A DNA stretch of 64,000 nucleotides from Peptococcus simiae (GTDB taxonomy: Bacteria; Bacillota; Peptococcia; Peptococcales; Peptococcaceae), in the NCBI RefSeq assembly GCF_046097595.1, contig NZ_JBJUVG010000010.1:1-64000 (forward strand). Reading direction: 5' to 3'. The position numbers and the translations under genes were made by a program. Positions 16,148 through 22,630 of the stretch are shown here, piece after piece. A model generated the notes under the pieces. It was not told the origin of the DNA, made no database searches, and was given only the letters and a program-made list of their open reading frames with translations. The first letter of the stretch is position 1, and every line of letters starts with the position of its first letter.

Positions 16148-16492
16148 CTATTCTTTATCTGCTCTTTCAGTCAATGCAGGCATGGTACAAATATTTCGAC
16201 CGCTATAAACAATACGGATAATGGTAACTGTAGATATATTGCTGCTTATCATGTAGAAGATGATAAAATTATCAATTGGCATATTGTACATTGACCGGTT
16301 TCTCCAAGGACTCCGATTTAGAACAGGATTCCTAGTCGGCATAAATTCGAGAGAACGAACTGCTTCTCGAATTCGATTAATCTGGCTTTGGGCTGTTTCT
16401 GGTGCTAAAAGAGAAAATGCGATATAAGAGTAGATTTTCTTTAGGTCGCTTTTGGCCTCCGAGGAATAAACAACCGCATAAGAATTGCTCAT
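16148..16492 (-). CDS. RelE/ParE-superfamily toxin
   Basis: The 114 residues have the RelE/ParE fold pattern: YAVVYSSEAKSDLKKIYSYI (first strand and helix), a second helix with INRIREAVRSLEFMP, and the final strands NFIIFYMI and STVTIIRIVYSGRN. Toxins of this group are ribosome-dependent mRNases or gyrase inhibitors, and the sequence does not decide which. The start ATG overlaps the stop of the antitoxin gene (ATGA type). The gene is about 90 bp from the upstream end of the 15694-16059 gene. Confidence 0.85.
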   Translation of the reverse strand: MSNSYAVVYSSEAKSDLKKIYSYIAFSLLAPETAQSQINRIREAVRSLEFMPTRNPVLNRSPWRNRSMYNMPIDNFIIFYMISSNISTVTIIRIVYSGRNICTMPALTERADKE

Positions 16493-16794
16493 ATCCCGAA
16501 TTCCCTGGCAAGTTCGGCATCAACCTCATCGGTGGTATAGGTTTTCCCTGATTTTAGAGAATTAACACCCTTCATAAGTTCCGCATCAAGTTCAGAAGGA
16601 GTCATCTCACCTATAAAGGTGGGTCCAACAGAAGGTAGGGATAAATTCAAAGGCAGCCCTCTGGTAAGGACAATTTGGCTGTAAAGCATCTGGATTGCAC
16701 TAGATGGAGAAATCCCGAGCTGTGAAAGGATGTCTTCTGCATTCTCTTTTAGCTCAGTATCAATTCGAGCATAAACTGCGGATGTATTTGCCAT
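16489..16794 (-). CDS. RelB/DinJ-family antitoxin
   Basis: This protein of about 101 residues has a RelB/DinJ ribbon-helix-helix N terminus: ANTSAVYARIDTELKENAED, LGISPSSAIQMLYSQIVL and RGLPLNLS. The C terminus would wrap the toxin. ATG 16794 is preferred over GTG 16803 because AGGAG is spaced ten bases from it. RelB proteins repress their own promoter, and the inverted repeat at 16845-16862 is a fitting target. Confidence 0.87.
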   Translation of the reverse strand: MANTSAVYARIDTELKENAEDILSQLGISPSSAIQMLYSQIVLTRGLPLNLSLPSVGPTFIGEMTPSELDAELMKGVNSLKSGKTYTTDEVDAELAREFGI

Positions 16795-16819
16795 ATTAAT
16801 CACGCTCCTTTTTAGCTAC

Positions 16820-16862
16820 ATTATATCTAACAACTGAATGCAAATGCAAGCGATTGCTTGCA
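16820..16862 (-). promoter_or_regulatory. relBE promoter and operator
   Basis: On the minus strand, TTGCAT (16844-16849) and TATAAT (16820-16825) are spaced by 18 bp. The -35 region lies in a perfect inverted repeat TGCAAGC-GATT-GCTTGCA (16845-16862), a likely RelB operator. Confidence 0.7.
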
Positions 16863-16895
16863 ATGGTTGAGGGCGGTTCGGGGTGAAAGAAAAAT

Positions 16896-16924
16896 TTGTC
16901 CTTTGGTATTACACATTGTATAAT
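16896..16924 (+). promoter_or_regulatory. Promoter with palindromic operator, Panacea module D
   Basis: TTGTCC and TATAAT are spaced by 17 bp. The palindrome ATTACACA-T-TGTATAAT (16908-16924) has one mismatch. The region from about 16888 to 16950 is nearly the same as 20192-20255. Confidence 0.75.
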
Positions 16925-16971
16925 ATAGGTAGTAGAACTGTTTGCTGATTACTAAGCAGGAGATGGTTATA

Positions 16972-17424
16972 ATGGCTAGTGTTTTAGATGTGGCAAAATA
17001 TATCATTGAGAACCTTGGCGAAACTACCACCATGAAGCTGCAAAAACTTGTTTACTATAGCCAAGCGTGGTCTTTAGCTTGGGATGGTGTGCCGCTTTTC
17101 AATGAGGATTTTGAGGCGTGGGCTAATGGCCCTGTGTGTAGGGAGTTATATAACGAGCACAGAGGAATATTTACTGTTCAGAGTACTAGCTTTCTTGCTG
17201 GGCGTAATATTACTGGCCTTTTTACTGATGCTGAGCTAGAAACCATGGATGTTGTGCTGCATGATTATGGTAATAAAGAGGCTCGTTGGTTAAGCGAACT
17301 AACCCATAAGGAAAGACCTTGGCGTGAAACTCGAGGAAATACGCCACTCGGTGAGCGTTCTAATGCGATTATTCCAAAAGAGCTTATGCTGGAATATTAT
17401 GCCGGACTTCTTGCTGATGGCTAA
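16972..17424 (+). CDS. Panacea-domain protein, probable antitoxin
   Basis: This protein of about 150 residues has the core TTTMKLQKLVYYSQAWSLAW, then DFEAWANGPVCRELYNEHRG and LSELTHKERPWRETRGNTP. The ATG at 16972 lies nine bases from AGGAG; upstream in-frame ATGs lack spacing. It overlaps the toxin start by eight bases. Compared with the copies at 12018 and 14075 it is clearly diverged (about one third identical by eye), so the modules are not recent duplicates, although their promoters are. Confidence 0.87.
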   Translation: MASVLDVAKYIIENLGETTTMKLQKLVYYSQAWSLAWDGVPLFNEDFEAWANGPVCRELYNEHRGIFTVQSTSFLAGRNITGLFTDAELETMDVVLHDYGNKEARWLSELTHKERPWRETRGNTPLGERSNAIIPKELMLEYYAGLLADG

Positions 17425-17860
17425 GAAAAAACGGACAAAGCAATCGCAGCAGGTTGGAGCGAAAAAACAATCACGGATAAGCGAAGATGTTGATATATCT
17501 ACGCTCACTCGTCCGGTATGGAGCTTTTCTCAATGTGATACTAGACACGAAAGGTGGGCCTTTGATCATAGTCGGATTAATGAGGTTCTTTTTGAAAAGA
17601 TGCAGAACTTCGAGAACCAAACATGGCATGAAATCAAGGTTAAGGGCAAAAGAAATAACCATCATGTACAAATAAACCAACTATGTAAAGAAGCACAGAA
17701 ACGTCTATCTGAATTGCATAAAGAGGACTATGACGCGCTGTTTAGTTTGCGCCTTAGCGGTAGGGAACGCCTTTGGGGCATCATTCAAGATGGTGTCTTT
17801 ATGATTTTGTGGTACGATAAAGAGCATGAAGTGTGTCCTTCACATTTGTCACACACATAG
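17417..17860 (+). CDS. Probable toxin paired with Panacea protein
   Basis: From the ATG at 17417 the protein has 147 residues. It starts with a basic segment (AKKKRTKQSQQ), then WSFSQCDTRHERWAFDH, and a C-terminal RLWGIIQDGVFMILWYDKEH. It aligns with the partner at 14520 in both conserved blocks. The longer frame beginning at 17324 is out of phase with any start signal and overlaps the antitoxin, so I reject it. A strong terminator follows. Confidence 0.65.
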   Translation: MAKKKRTKQSQQVGAKKQSRISEDVDISTLTRPVWSFSQCDTRHERWAFDHSRINEVLFEKMQNFENQTWHEIKVKGKRNNHHVQINQLCKEAQKRLSELHKEDYDALFSLRLSGRERLWGIIQDGVFMILWYDKEHEVCPSHLSHT

Positions 17861-17864
17861 TAAA

Positions 17865-17900
17865 AAATCAGAGCTGCCTCTTAGAGAAGCAGCTCTTTTC
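17865..17900 (+). terminator. Rho-independent terminator, shared type copy 1
   Basis: An AGAGCTGC / GCAGCTCT hairpin is followed by T residues. The 37-bp block is the same as that at 21368-21405 behind another Panacea module. Confidence 0.85.
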
Positions 17901-17958
17901 TATTCCGTTCAGAATATAGCTAATCTAAAATAAGGGAAATAGCAGATGTGTTTCAACG

Positions 17959-17986
17959 TTGACAAAAGGCAGCTAAATGATACAAT
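17959..17986 (+). promoter_or_regulatory. Promoter of the MqsR-like module
   Basis: TTGACA and TACAAT are spaced by 16 bp, about 40 bp ahead of the toxin start. Confidence 0.65.
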
Positions 17987-18027
17987 AAATAAAAAAGTGA
18001 ATCGCACTGTTGGTCGGGAGAAGAGGT

Positions 18028-18417
18028 TTGGATATAACAGAAAAAGAGGTTGAGACCTATTTAGAAGAAGCGAAGGCTTTAATTCGAGATGGAGATTATA
18101 GGATTGCTAGGAATGCTAACAGAAGTGACAATAATGACCTGTTTTTAGAATATGTGCTCTCGGAAGCTGAGGCTGAAAAAATATTATTAAGCTTATCGAC
18201 TAAAGATTTTTCGGAGGCTCGCAGAAACCAAAAAGAAGGTTACGGGCATGAGCTTCTGTACATATTTGGAAAAAAAGTTGAATTGCTAGAAAGATTTGGG
18301 GCGAACTTGGTAATAGTGCCCTTGTATATTAAATTGAATAGGATAGAAAATAAAATCCTGATTGTTGTATCATTCCACAAGCAAAAATACAAACTTATAT
18401 ATTGCTTTAAAGATTAA
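18028..18417 (+). CDS. mqsR: MqsR-like toxin
   Basis: The protein of about 129 residues resembles MqsR, a RelE-fold mRNA interferase. The pattern is VETYLEEAKALIRDGDYRIA, then ILLSLSTKDFSEA, then strands VPLYIKLNR and ILIVVSFHKQK. In E. coli MqsR the matching stretches are the GLSESDF helix and the VYLKITV / VLIVSFKEK strands. I chose TTG 18028 because GGGAG lies seven bases upstream. An MqsA-type gene follows after 36 bp in the toxin-first order typical of MqsRA. Confidence 0.65.
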   Translation: MDITEKEVETYLEEAKALIRDGDYRIARNANRSDNNDLFLEYVLSEAEAEKILLSLSTKDFSEARRNQKEGYGHELLYIFGKKVELLERFGANLVIVPLYIKLNRIENKILIVVSFHKQKYKLIYCFKD

Positions 18418-18453
18418 TGCCAACGATAATTACGAACTAAAGGAATGATAACT

Positions 18454-19455
18454 ATGACTATTAGAGGGGAAAAGAATTTTTGCACAGAGTGCCGAGAAAC
18501 AACCACCTATACATTAAAAAGGAAGGATATAGCAAAGGAGATTAAAGGACACGCATATCACTTTAGTGTTATTACAGCTGTTTGTGATAACTGTGGCGAG
18601 GAAGTTAATATTCCCGGAATCATTGATAAAAACATTAAAGAAGTAGACGAGCAATACAGAGCCATTAAAGGACTAGTGTCTATTGAAGATATTCAAAAAC
18701 TCATGACCTTATATGATATCGGAAAGAGACCCTTGTCTTTAGCCCTTGGGTTTGGTGAAGTTACTATTGAGCGTTATTTATCCGGTCAGATTCCATCTAA
18801 AAAGTATTCTGATGTTATCAAAAAAGCCTTAACGGATCCCTCGTATATGAAAGCTTGTCTGGAAGAAAATAAAGACAAACTAAGGGAGATAGCCTTTGCT
18901 AAATCAATGAATGCAGCCCAAAGATATGAAAGTTTGTTTTCGGTATCTGAAAAAATATTAGGCGTTATCTCTAGGCTCTTTGCCAATTTAGAAGAAATTA
19001 CCCCATTAATGCTACAGAAATTGCTCTACTATGTGCAGGGCCTATCATATGTGAAAAACGGGAAATCGATATTTTCAGAAGAGTGTCAAGCTTGGGTACA
19101 TGGACCTGTTTATCCGGAAATCTACTTCATGTTTAGGGATTTTAAGTATAACCCAATTGAAGATGTGCGATTTGCTATTATTCAGAGTGATAAAGAGAGA
19201 TTAACTGAGAGCGAGGTCTGTGTAGTAGATTTGGTTTCTGATACATTCGGGCGATATAGTGGAAAAATTTTAGAGAGGATTACCCACAGAGAACCACCAT
19301 GGGTATCCGCTAGAAAAGGCCTTACCAATGATATGAGATCAAATAAAATCATCTCGTCCGAAAGTATAGAAGCGTACTTTAAAGAAAAAGACGGTGAGTA
19401 TGGTTTCTCTGAAAAAGCAGGAATAGAAACTTACATTTGCAATATGATGGATTAG
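18454..19455 (+). CDS. MqsA-type antitoxin fused to a Panacea domain
   Basis: This protein of about 333 residues has three parts. Residues 1-65 hold a zinc site with CTEC near residue 10 and CDNC near residue 50, as in MqsA. Residues 80-140 form a helix-turn-helix (LGFGEVTIERYLSGQIPSKK). Residues 180-310 form a Panacea domain (ITPLMLQKLLYYVQGLSYVK, CQAWVHGPVYPEIYFMFRDF, LERITHREPPWVSARKG). The fusion joins DNA binding, zinc binding and a toxin-neutralising Panacea unit in one chain. ATG 18454 is set by AGGA nine bases upstream. It pairs with the MqsR-like protein before it. Confidence 0.85.
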   Translation: MTIRGEKNFCTECRETTTYTLKRKDIAKEIKGHAYHFSVITAVCDNCGEEVNIPGIIDKNIKEVDEQYRAIKGLVSIEDIQKLMTLYDIGKRPLSLALGFGEVTIERYLSGQIPSKKYSDVIKKALTDPSYMKACLEENKDKLREIAFAKSMNAAQRYESLFSVSEKILGVISRLFANLEEITPLMLQKLLYYVQGLSYVKNGKSIFSEECQAWVHGPVYPEIYFMFRDFKYNPIEDVRFAIIQSDKERLTESEVCVVDLVSDTFGRYSGKILERITHREPPWVSARKGLTNDMRSNKIISSESIEAYFKEKDGEYGFSEKAGIETYICNMMD

Positions 19456-19524
19456 TAGAGGTTTGATAAGTCTCTAAAAGGTCATATCTATTGATTTTAG
19501 GGATAGTGGATATTATGAAAGGAG

Positions 19525-20067
19525 GTGAATTACAATGGGGTAAAAGACCGAATTCCAGAAAAATTAAAAGTATTGTTAGGTTGCAAATATAACCAACCAA
19601 CCCCTCGTCTAAAGGACGAAGAAAATCTCGTTCAAAAATATGAACATTTATGTTTACGGGATAAGAATATCATGTGGCAAGAAAGTAGTTTAGAGGAATT
19701 ACTTAAAGATATTGATGAGGAAATACTGAAAACGGGTCTCAGTAAAGAAGCTCTTTTCTTGGAAATTGAGAAATATAGGCACGTTATTTCAAGGGAGAAA
19801 AATTATGGTGGGTTTGGAAAAAGTATATTCCCATCAGTTGTTAAAATGATTGGCGGCCTTACAATATTTTGCTTTTCTTTAACCAGTTGGAATATCATTG
19901 ATATTATTAAATGGACTTTTGATTATTTCGGGAATTATAGTTTTAGCGTTATAACCATCATTTTACTTGCAATTTATCTATACAAAGTTTTTGGATCTAG
20001 AAAATACGAAGAAAACATGAATAAATATTATGATTTCTTGATAAGTTATTTAGTTATGAAAAAATAG
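19525..20067 (+). CDS. Two-TM membrane protein, possible orphan toxin
   Basis: The protein has about 180 residues. The N-terminal half is charged and helical; two membrane segments follow near residues 108-127 (VVKMIGGLTIFCFSLTSWNI) and 138-158 (FSVITIILLAIYLYKVF). The start is unclear: GTG 19525 lies within GGAGGTG, while a nearby ATG opens only short frames. Membrane proteins of this build occur beside Panacea antitoxins, and this gene sits between two Panacea modules. It could be a toxin that lost its partner, or a second partner of the 18454 protein. No family is recognised. Confidence 0.55.
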   Translation: MNYNGVKDRIPEKLKVLLGCKYNQPTPRLKDEENLVQKYEHLCLRDKNIMWQESSLEELLKDIDEEILKTGLSKEALFLEIEKYRHVISREKNYGGFGKSIFPSVVKMIGGLTIFCFSLTSWNIIDIIKWTFDYFGNYSFSVITIILLAIYLYKVFGSRKYEENMNKYYDFLISYLVMKK

Positions 20068-20118
20068 GCTAGCTATATATTGTAGAGTGCATATAGCAAT
20101 ATCAAGGTTCAATCTCAA

Positions 20119-20188
20119 TCGCTCCCCCCAGTTTAGCAATTTTAGTTGCCGAACATAACAGATACGTCTGACGGGGGCTTTTTTGATG
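20119..20188 (+). repeat. Structured terminator-like repeat, copy 2
   Basis: This is the partner of 11901-11968. The C-run/GGGGGC closing stem, the inner CAGA-TACG-TCTG hairpin and the T-run are conserved, while the intervening bases differ. It follows the membrane-protein gene and precedes the promoter at 20201. Confidence 0.6.
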
Positions 20189-20200
20189 CGAAGGAAAAGT

Positions 20201-20229
20201 TTGTCCTTTGGTATTATATATTGTATAAT
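20201..20229 (+). promoter_or_regulatory. Promoter with palindromic operator, Panacea module G
   Basis: TTGTCC and TATAAT are spaced by 17 bp. ATTATATA-T-TGTATAAT (20213-20229) overlaps the -10 box. The sequence down to about 20255 repeats that at 16888-16950. Confidence 0.75.
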
Positions 20230-20283
20230 ATAGGTAGTAGAACTGTTTGCTACTTTGACTAGCCGAGGGAAGGAGGCTTCCTA

Positions 20284-20940
20284 GTGATTAACTCTAATGA
20301 CAGAAAACTGGCTTTAAGCGGCTGGTTAAAAGAACATAATCCTTCGTCTTACAATTCATCTCTAAAACTACAAAAGTTTTTGCTTTTTTACGAATTGTTT
20401 AGTCATGTGAATAATGAACCTGCGGATTTTTCCTCTCTGAAAGGTTATAAAAAGGGACCAGTCTTTAGTGCTGTCTGGGGAGATTACACTAAGGAACACG
20501 AAGAGTTTATAAAAAAATCACAAGAAGCATATCTGAAAAACAGCACTGCAATCAATTCCTCTCATGCAAAGCGTAGTAGTTTTCTCACTTCCATACTAAG
20601 TGAAAGTGAATTATCAGAGCTAACTCATGCGCTAAACCTTTGGCGGTCCGAAGAAGGGCGTATACTTGCCGGTGAAAAACAGGTGCCACTTGATAAAAAG
20701 GATTTTATAAGAAGCGATAAGGAGCTAATTTGCAAACTTGAATCTCTATATCCAGACGATCTTATTGAAAGCGTTATTATTGAGCACATAGATAATAAGA
20801 GTTTTCTCATCCCGAAAGATAAGGTTCGCGAGTTTACCGCTGAGCATATGGATGTTCTTATGCAGATTGCAGAGTCTCAAGAGTTATATAATCCTGTGTA
20901 TGTAGATATTGCAGATGATGGAGGACTGATCATTGATTGA
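20284..20940 (+). CDS. Diverged Panacea-like protein, probable antitoxin
   Basis: The 218 residues start with SSLKLQKFLLFYELFSHV and GYKKGPVFSAVWGDYTKEH, the Panacea core in altered form. They continue past the usual domain end with about 80 further residues (IIEHIDNKSFLIPKDKVREF). GTG 20284 is preceded by AGGAGG at seven bases. It overlaps the next gene by eight bases. Promoter and terminator are those of the module at 16972, yet neither protein is close to its counterpart there. Confidence 0.7.
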   Translation: MINSNDRKLALSGWLKEHNPSSYNSSLKLQKFLLFYELFSHVNNEPADFSSLKGYKKGPVFSAVWGDYTKEHEEFIKKSQEAYLKNSTAINSSHAKRSSFLTSILSESELSELTHALNLWRSEEGRILAGEKQVPLDKKDFIRSDKELICKLESLYPDDLIESVIIEHIDNKSFLIPKDKVREFTAEHMDVLMQIAESQELYNPVYVDIADDGGLIID

Positions 20941-21358
20941 GGCTAGAGATGTGATTCGGATGCGAGTTCCTTTCCCTGGTATTGACTCACGGCTTGCTAT
21001 GCAGTCTCATATGTACATTTGTCAGATCAAAAAGACAAATACCCATGGGTTCTTGAAGTGCCAAACGCTAAAGCCATATATGTTGGGCGAACAAAATCCC
21101 ATGAAAAATTTTCATGATGAAGAGGCCGATTTAGATAGGAATCCCTTTGTGCGCACTACTAGGATCGATTGTGATCGCATTTTTTCAACAAAAGCTATTG
21201 AATATAGTGAGAAAATGAGGACTACCAACCGGAAAGATATCTGCACCGAGCTCTTTCAAGTTTTGCTGAATAAAATTGCAAACGAAACTCCGGAAGTTAT
21301 TCAAGTCAATGAAGATGAACTCTTGAGAATAAACCCTCTAGCTGCAAAAATAAAATAG
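20933..21358 (+). CDS. Probable toxin, possibly MazF/PemK-like fold
   Basis: This 141-residue protein is translated from TTG 20933, set by GGAGG eight bases upstream. The start ARDVIRMRVPFPGIDSRLAM then SHMYIC, and the later TRIDCDRIF, recall the barrel strands of MazF/PemK-type toxins (a GDV-x-hhxF-P start and a later DxxxxIS-like strand). The match is weak and I would not insist on it. The position behind the Panacea-like gene is the main reason to call it a toxin. Confidence 0.5.
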   Translation: MIEARDVIRMRVPFPGIDSRLAMQSHMYICQIKKTNTHGFLKCQTLKPYMLGEQNPMKNFHDEEADLDRNPFVRTTRIDCDRIFSTKAIEYSEKMRTTNRKDICTELFQVLLNKIANETPEVIQVNEDELLRINPLAAKIK

Positions 21359-21367
21359 ACCTTCATA

Positions 21368-21405
21368 AAAAATCAGAGCTGCCTCTTAGAGAAGCAGCTC
21401 TTTTT
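21368..21405 (+). terminator. Rho-independent terminator, shared type copy 2
   Basis: The hairpin block is the same as that at 17865-17900. The following 21406-21581 holds no gene or clear signal that I can see. Confidence 0.85.
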
Positions 21406-21581
21406 CTTGTTCTATCTTAAAACCAAGGGATTTGAGGCGCAATTCCTATAAACGGAATGAGGTTGATGTAAAACAACTAAAAATAAAAGAATTTGAACTG
21501 AAAATTCAGCTATAAATCCGTTTTTTAGGATAAAATATGGATGGATTTCAAATAAGTTCATTAAAACAATACGATTAAACA

Positions 21582-21638
21582 TTGATACTAAACTATTAAC
21601 ATGGTAATATGTATATACAGGATGTCTCTTGAGACATC
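21582..21638 (+). promoter_or_regulatory. Promoter and inverted repeat ahead of the transfer operon
   Basis: TTGATA and TAATAT are spaced by 17 bp, with ATGG directly before the -10 box, as in several other promoters of this element. Ten bases after the -10 box is a perfect inverted repeat, GATGTCTC-TT-GAGACATC written as two 8-bp arms (21621-21638). This is either an operator or a leader hairpin. Confidence 0.65.
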
Positions 21639-21666
21639 TGAATTTAAGTAAAGGAGCGTGAGTTAA

Positions 21667-22092
21667 ATGTCTAATGTTAAGGTGGTCGGCAAGAGGATCT
21701 TGACTAATAAAAAATTGTCTATCCTCCTTGGCTGCGCTATGATTGCCGGTTTAGTGCTGGCGGTTGGTTTGCTTTTCCCTGATATGGCTCTTGCAGCTAA
21801 TCCGGGTGACGCTATTCAAAAAGGCGTTAAGCAAGGCTCCGGTGCTATTTGGCGAATCATGACTGCTGTCGTTGTCCCGGTTGCCGCTGTCCTCTTTGCT
21901 TGGAACGTTTTCCGGGCTATTTTCGGCGGTGAAAGAGGCATGGAATCTGCTAAGCGGAATATCTTTACCATCATTATTGTTATCGCACTTGTTCTCTTGG
22001 CCCCCGTTATCGTTCAACAAATCGGTGGCTGGTTCGGCAAAGGGGAAGATGGAGGCGTATTCGGATGCGTACCAATGCTGTTAATGATGTGA
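21667..22092 (+). CDS. VirB2/TrbC-like pilin-type membrane protein
   Basis: The 141 residues include a long signal-like hydrophobic segment (ILLGCAMIAGLVLAVGLLFP, ending at ALAANPG). Two further membrane helices follow around residues 65-85 and 100-120. This is the size and layout of VirB2-type pilins or small channel subunits of type IV secretion. It opens the transfer operon, with AAAGGAG before the ATG. Its last 28 bases overlap the next, similar gene, so the two proteins are likely made in similar amounts. Confidence 0.65.
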   Translation: MSNVKVVGKRILTNKKLSILLGCAMIAGLVLAVGLLFPDMALAANPGDAIQKGVKQGSGAIWRIMTAVVVPVAAVLFAWNVFRAIFGGERGMESAKRNIFTIIIVIALVLLAPVIVQQIGGWFGKGEDGGVFGCVPMLLMM

Positions 22093-22619
22093 TTTCCGCT
22101 AGACGCTTAAAATTATTTCTTGTTTTCAGTCTTGTAGGGCTTGCCTCTTTAGCCCTGCTTCTCCCGGATACTGCTTTTGCAGCCTCCTTTTCCGGTACAG
22201 CCGAGAGCGGCGTGTCATGGGACCTATCAAAGTATAAAGACATGATGGGTAGCGTATACAGAATTGCTATGTATATTCTTTTTCCTGTAGCCGCTGTTTC
22301 CTTGGCTGCTGCGGCCTTTATGATGATTACCGGGGATGAACAGTCCGTAGCTAAGGGTAAAAAGCAGGCGTTTATCACGCTATTTACCGTTGCAGCCCTC
22401 TTGCTTCTGCCGGCAGTCCTTGATTTTGGCGTATCAACGGGGTCCTCGCATGGCTGGAAGCCAACTATGCAAAGTGCAGAGGACTTTAAAAAGGCCAACT
22501 TGCCGGACTTCACCGCTGATAAAGGAGAAGGTGGCAAGACTTCGAAAACAGGCGGTAAGAAGGCGCAGGCACTCAAAAAGCGGATGGGCATAAAGAAAAT
22601 AAAAGCTCAGGAGGGATGA
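22065..22619 (+). CDS. Second VirB2-like small membrane protein
   Basis: The protein has 184 residues. A signal-like segment ends at AFAASF, two more membrane helices follow (YRIAMYILFPVAAVSLAAAA and a second near residue 105), and the C terminus is lysine-rich. It shares architecture with the preceding gene, as if duplicated and extended. ATG 22065 has GGAGG nine bases upstream, inside the first gene. A role in the membrane channel or pilus is inferred from the neighbours. Confidence 0.6.
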   Translation: MRTNAVNDVISARRLKLFLVFSLVGLASLALLLPDTAFAASFSGTAESGVSWDLSKYKDMMGSVYRIAMYILFPVAAVSLAAAAFMMITGDEQSVAKGKKQAFITLFTVAALLLLPAVLDFGVSTGSSHGWKPTMQSAEDFKKANLPDFTADKGEGGKTSKTGGKKAQALKKRMGIKKIKAQEG

Positions 22620-22630
22620 GGTGATCGCCT

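Noticed and set aside
17324..17416. Upstream extension of the toxin at 17417
   Set aside because: The extra codons overlap the antitoxin, start at a poor codon and lack a ribosome binding site.
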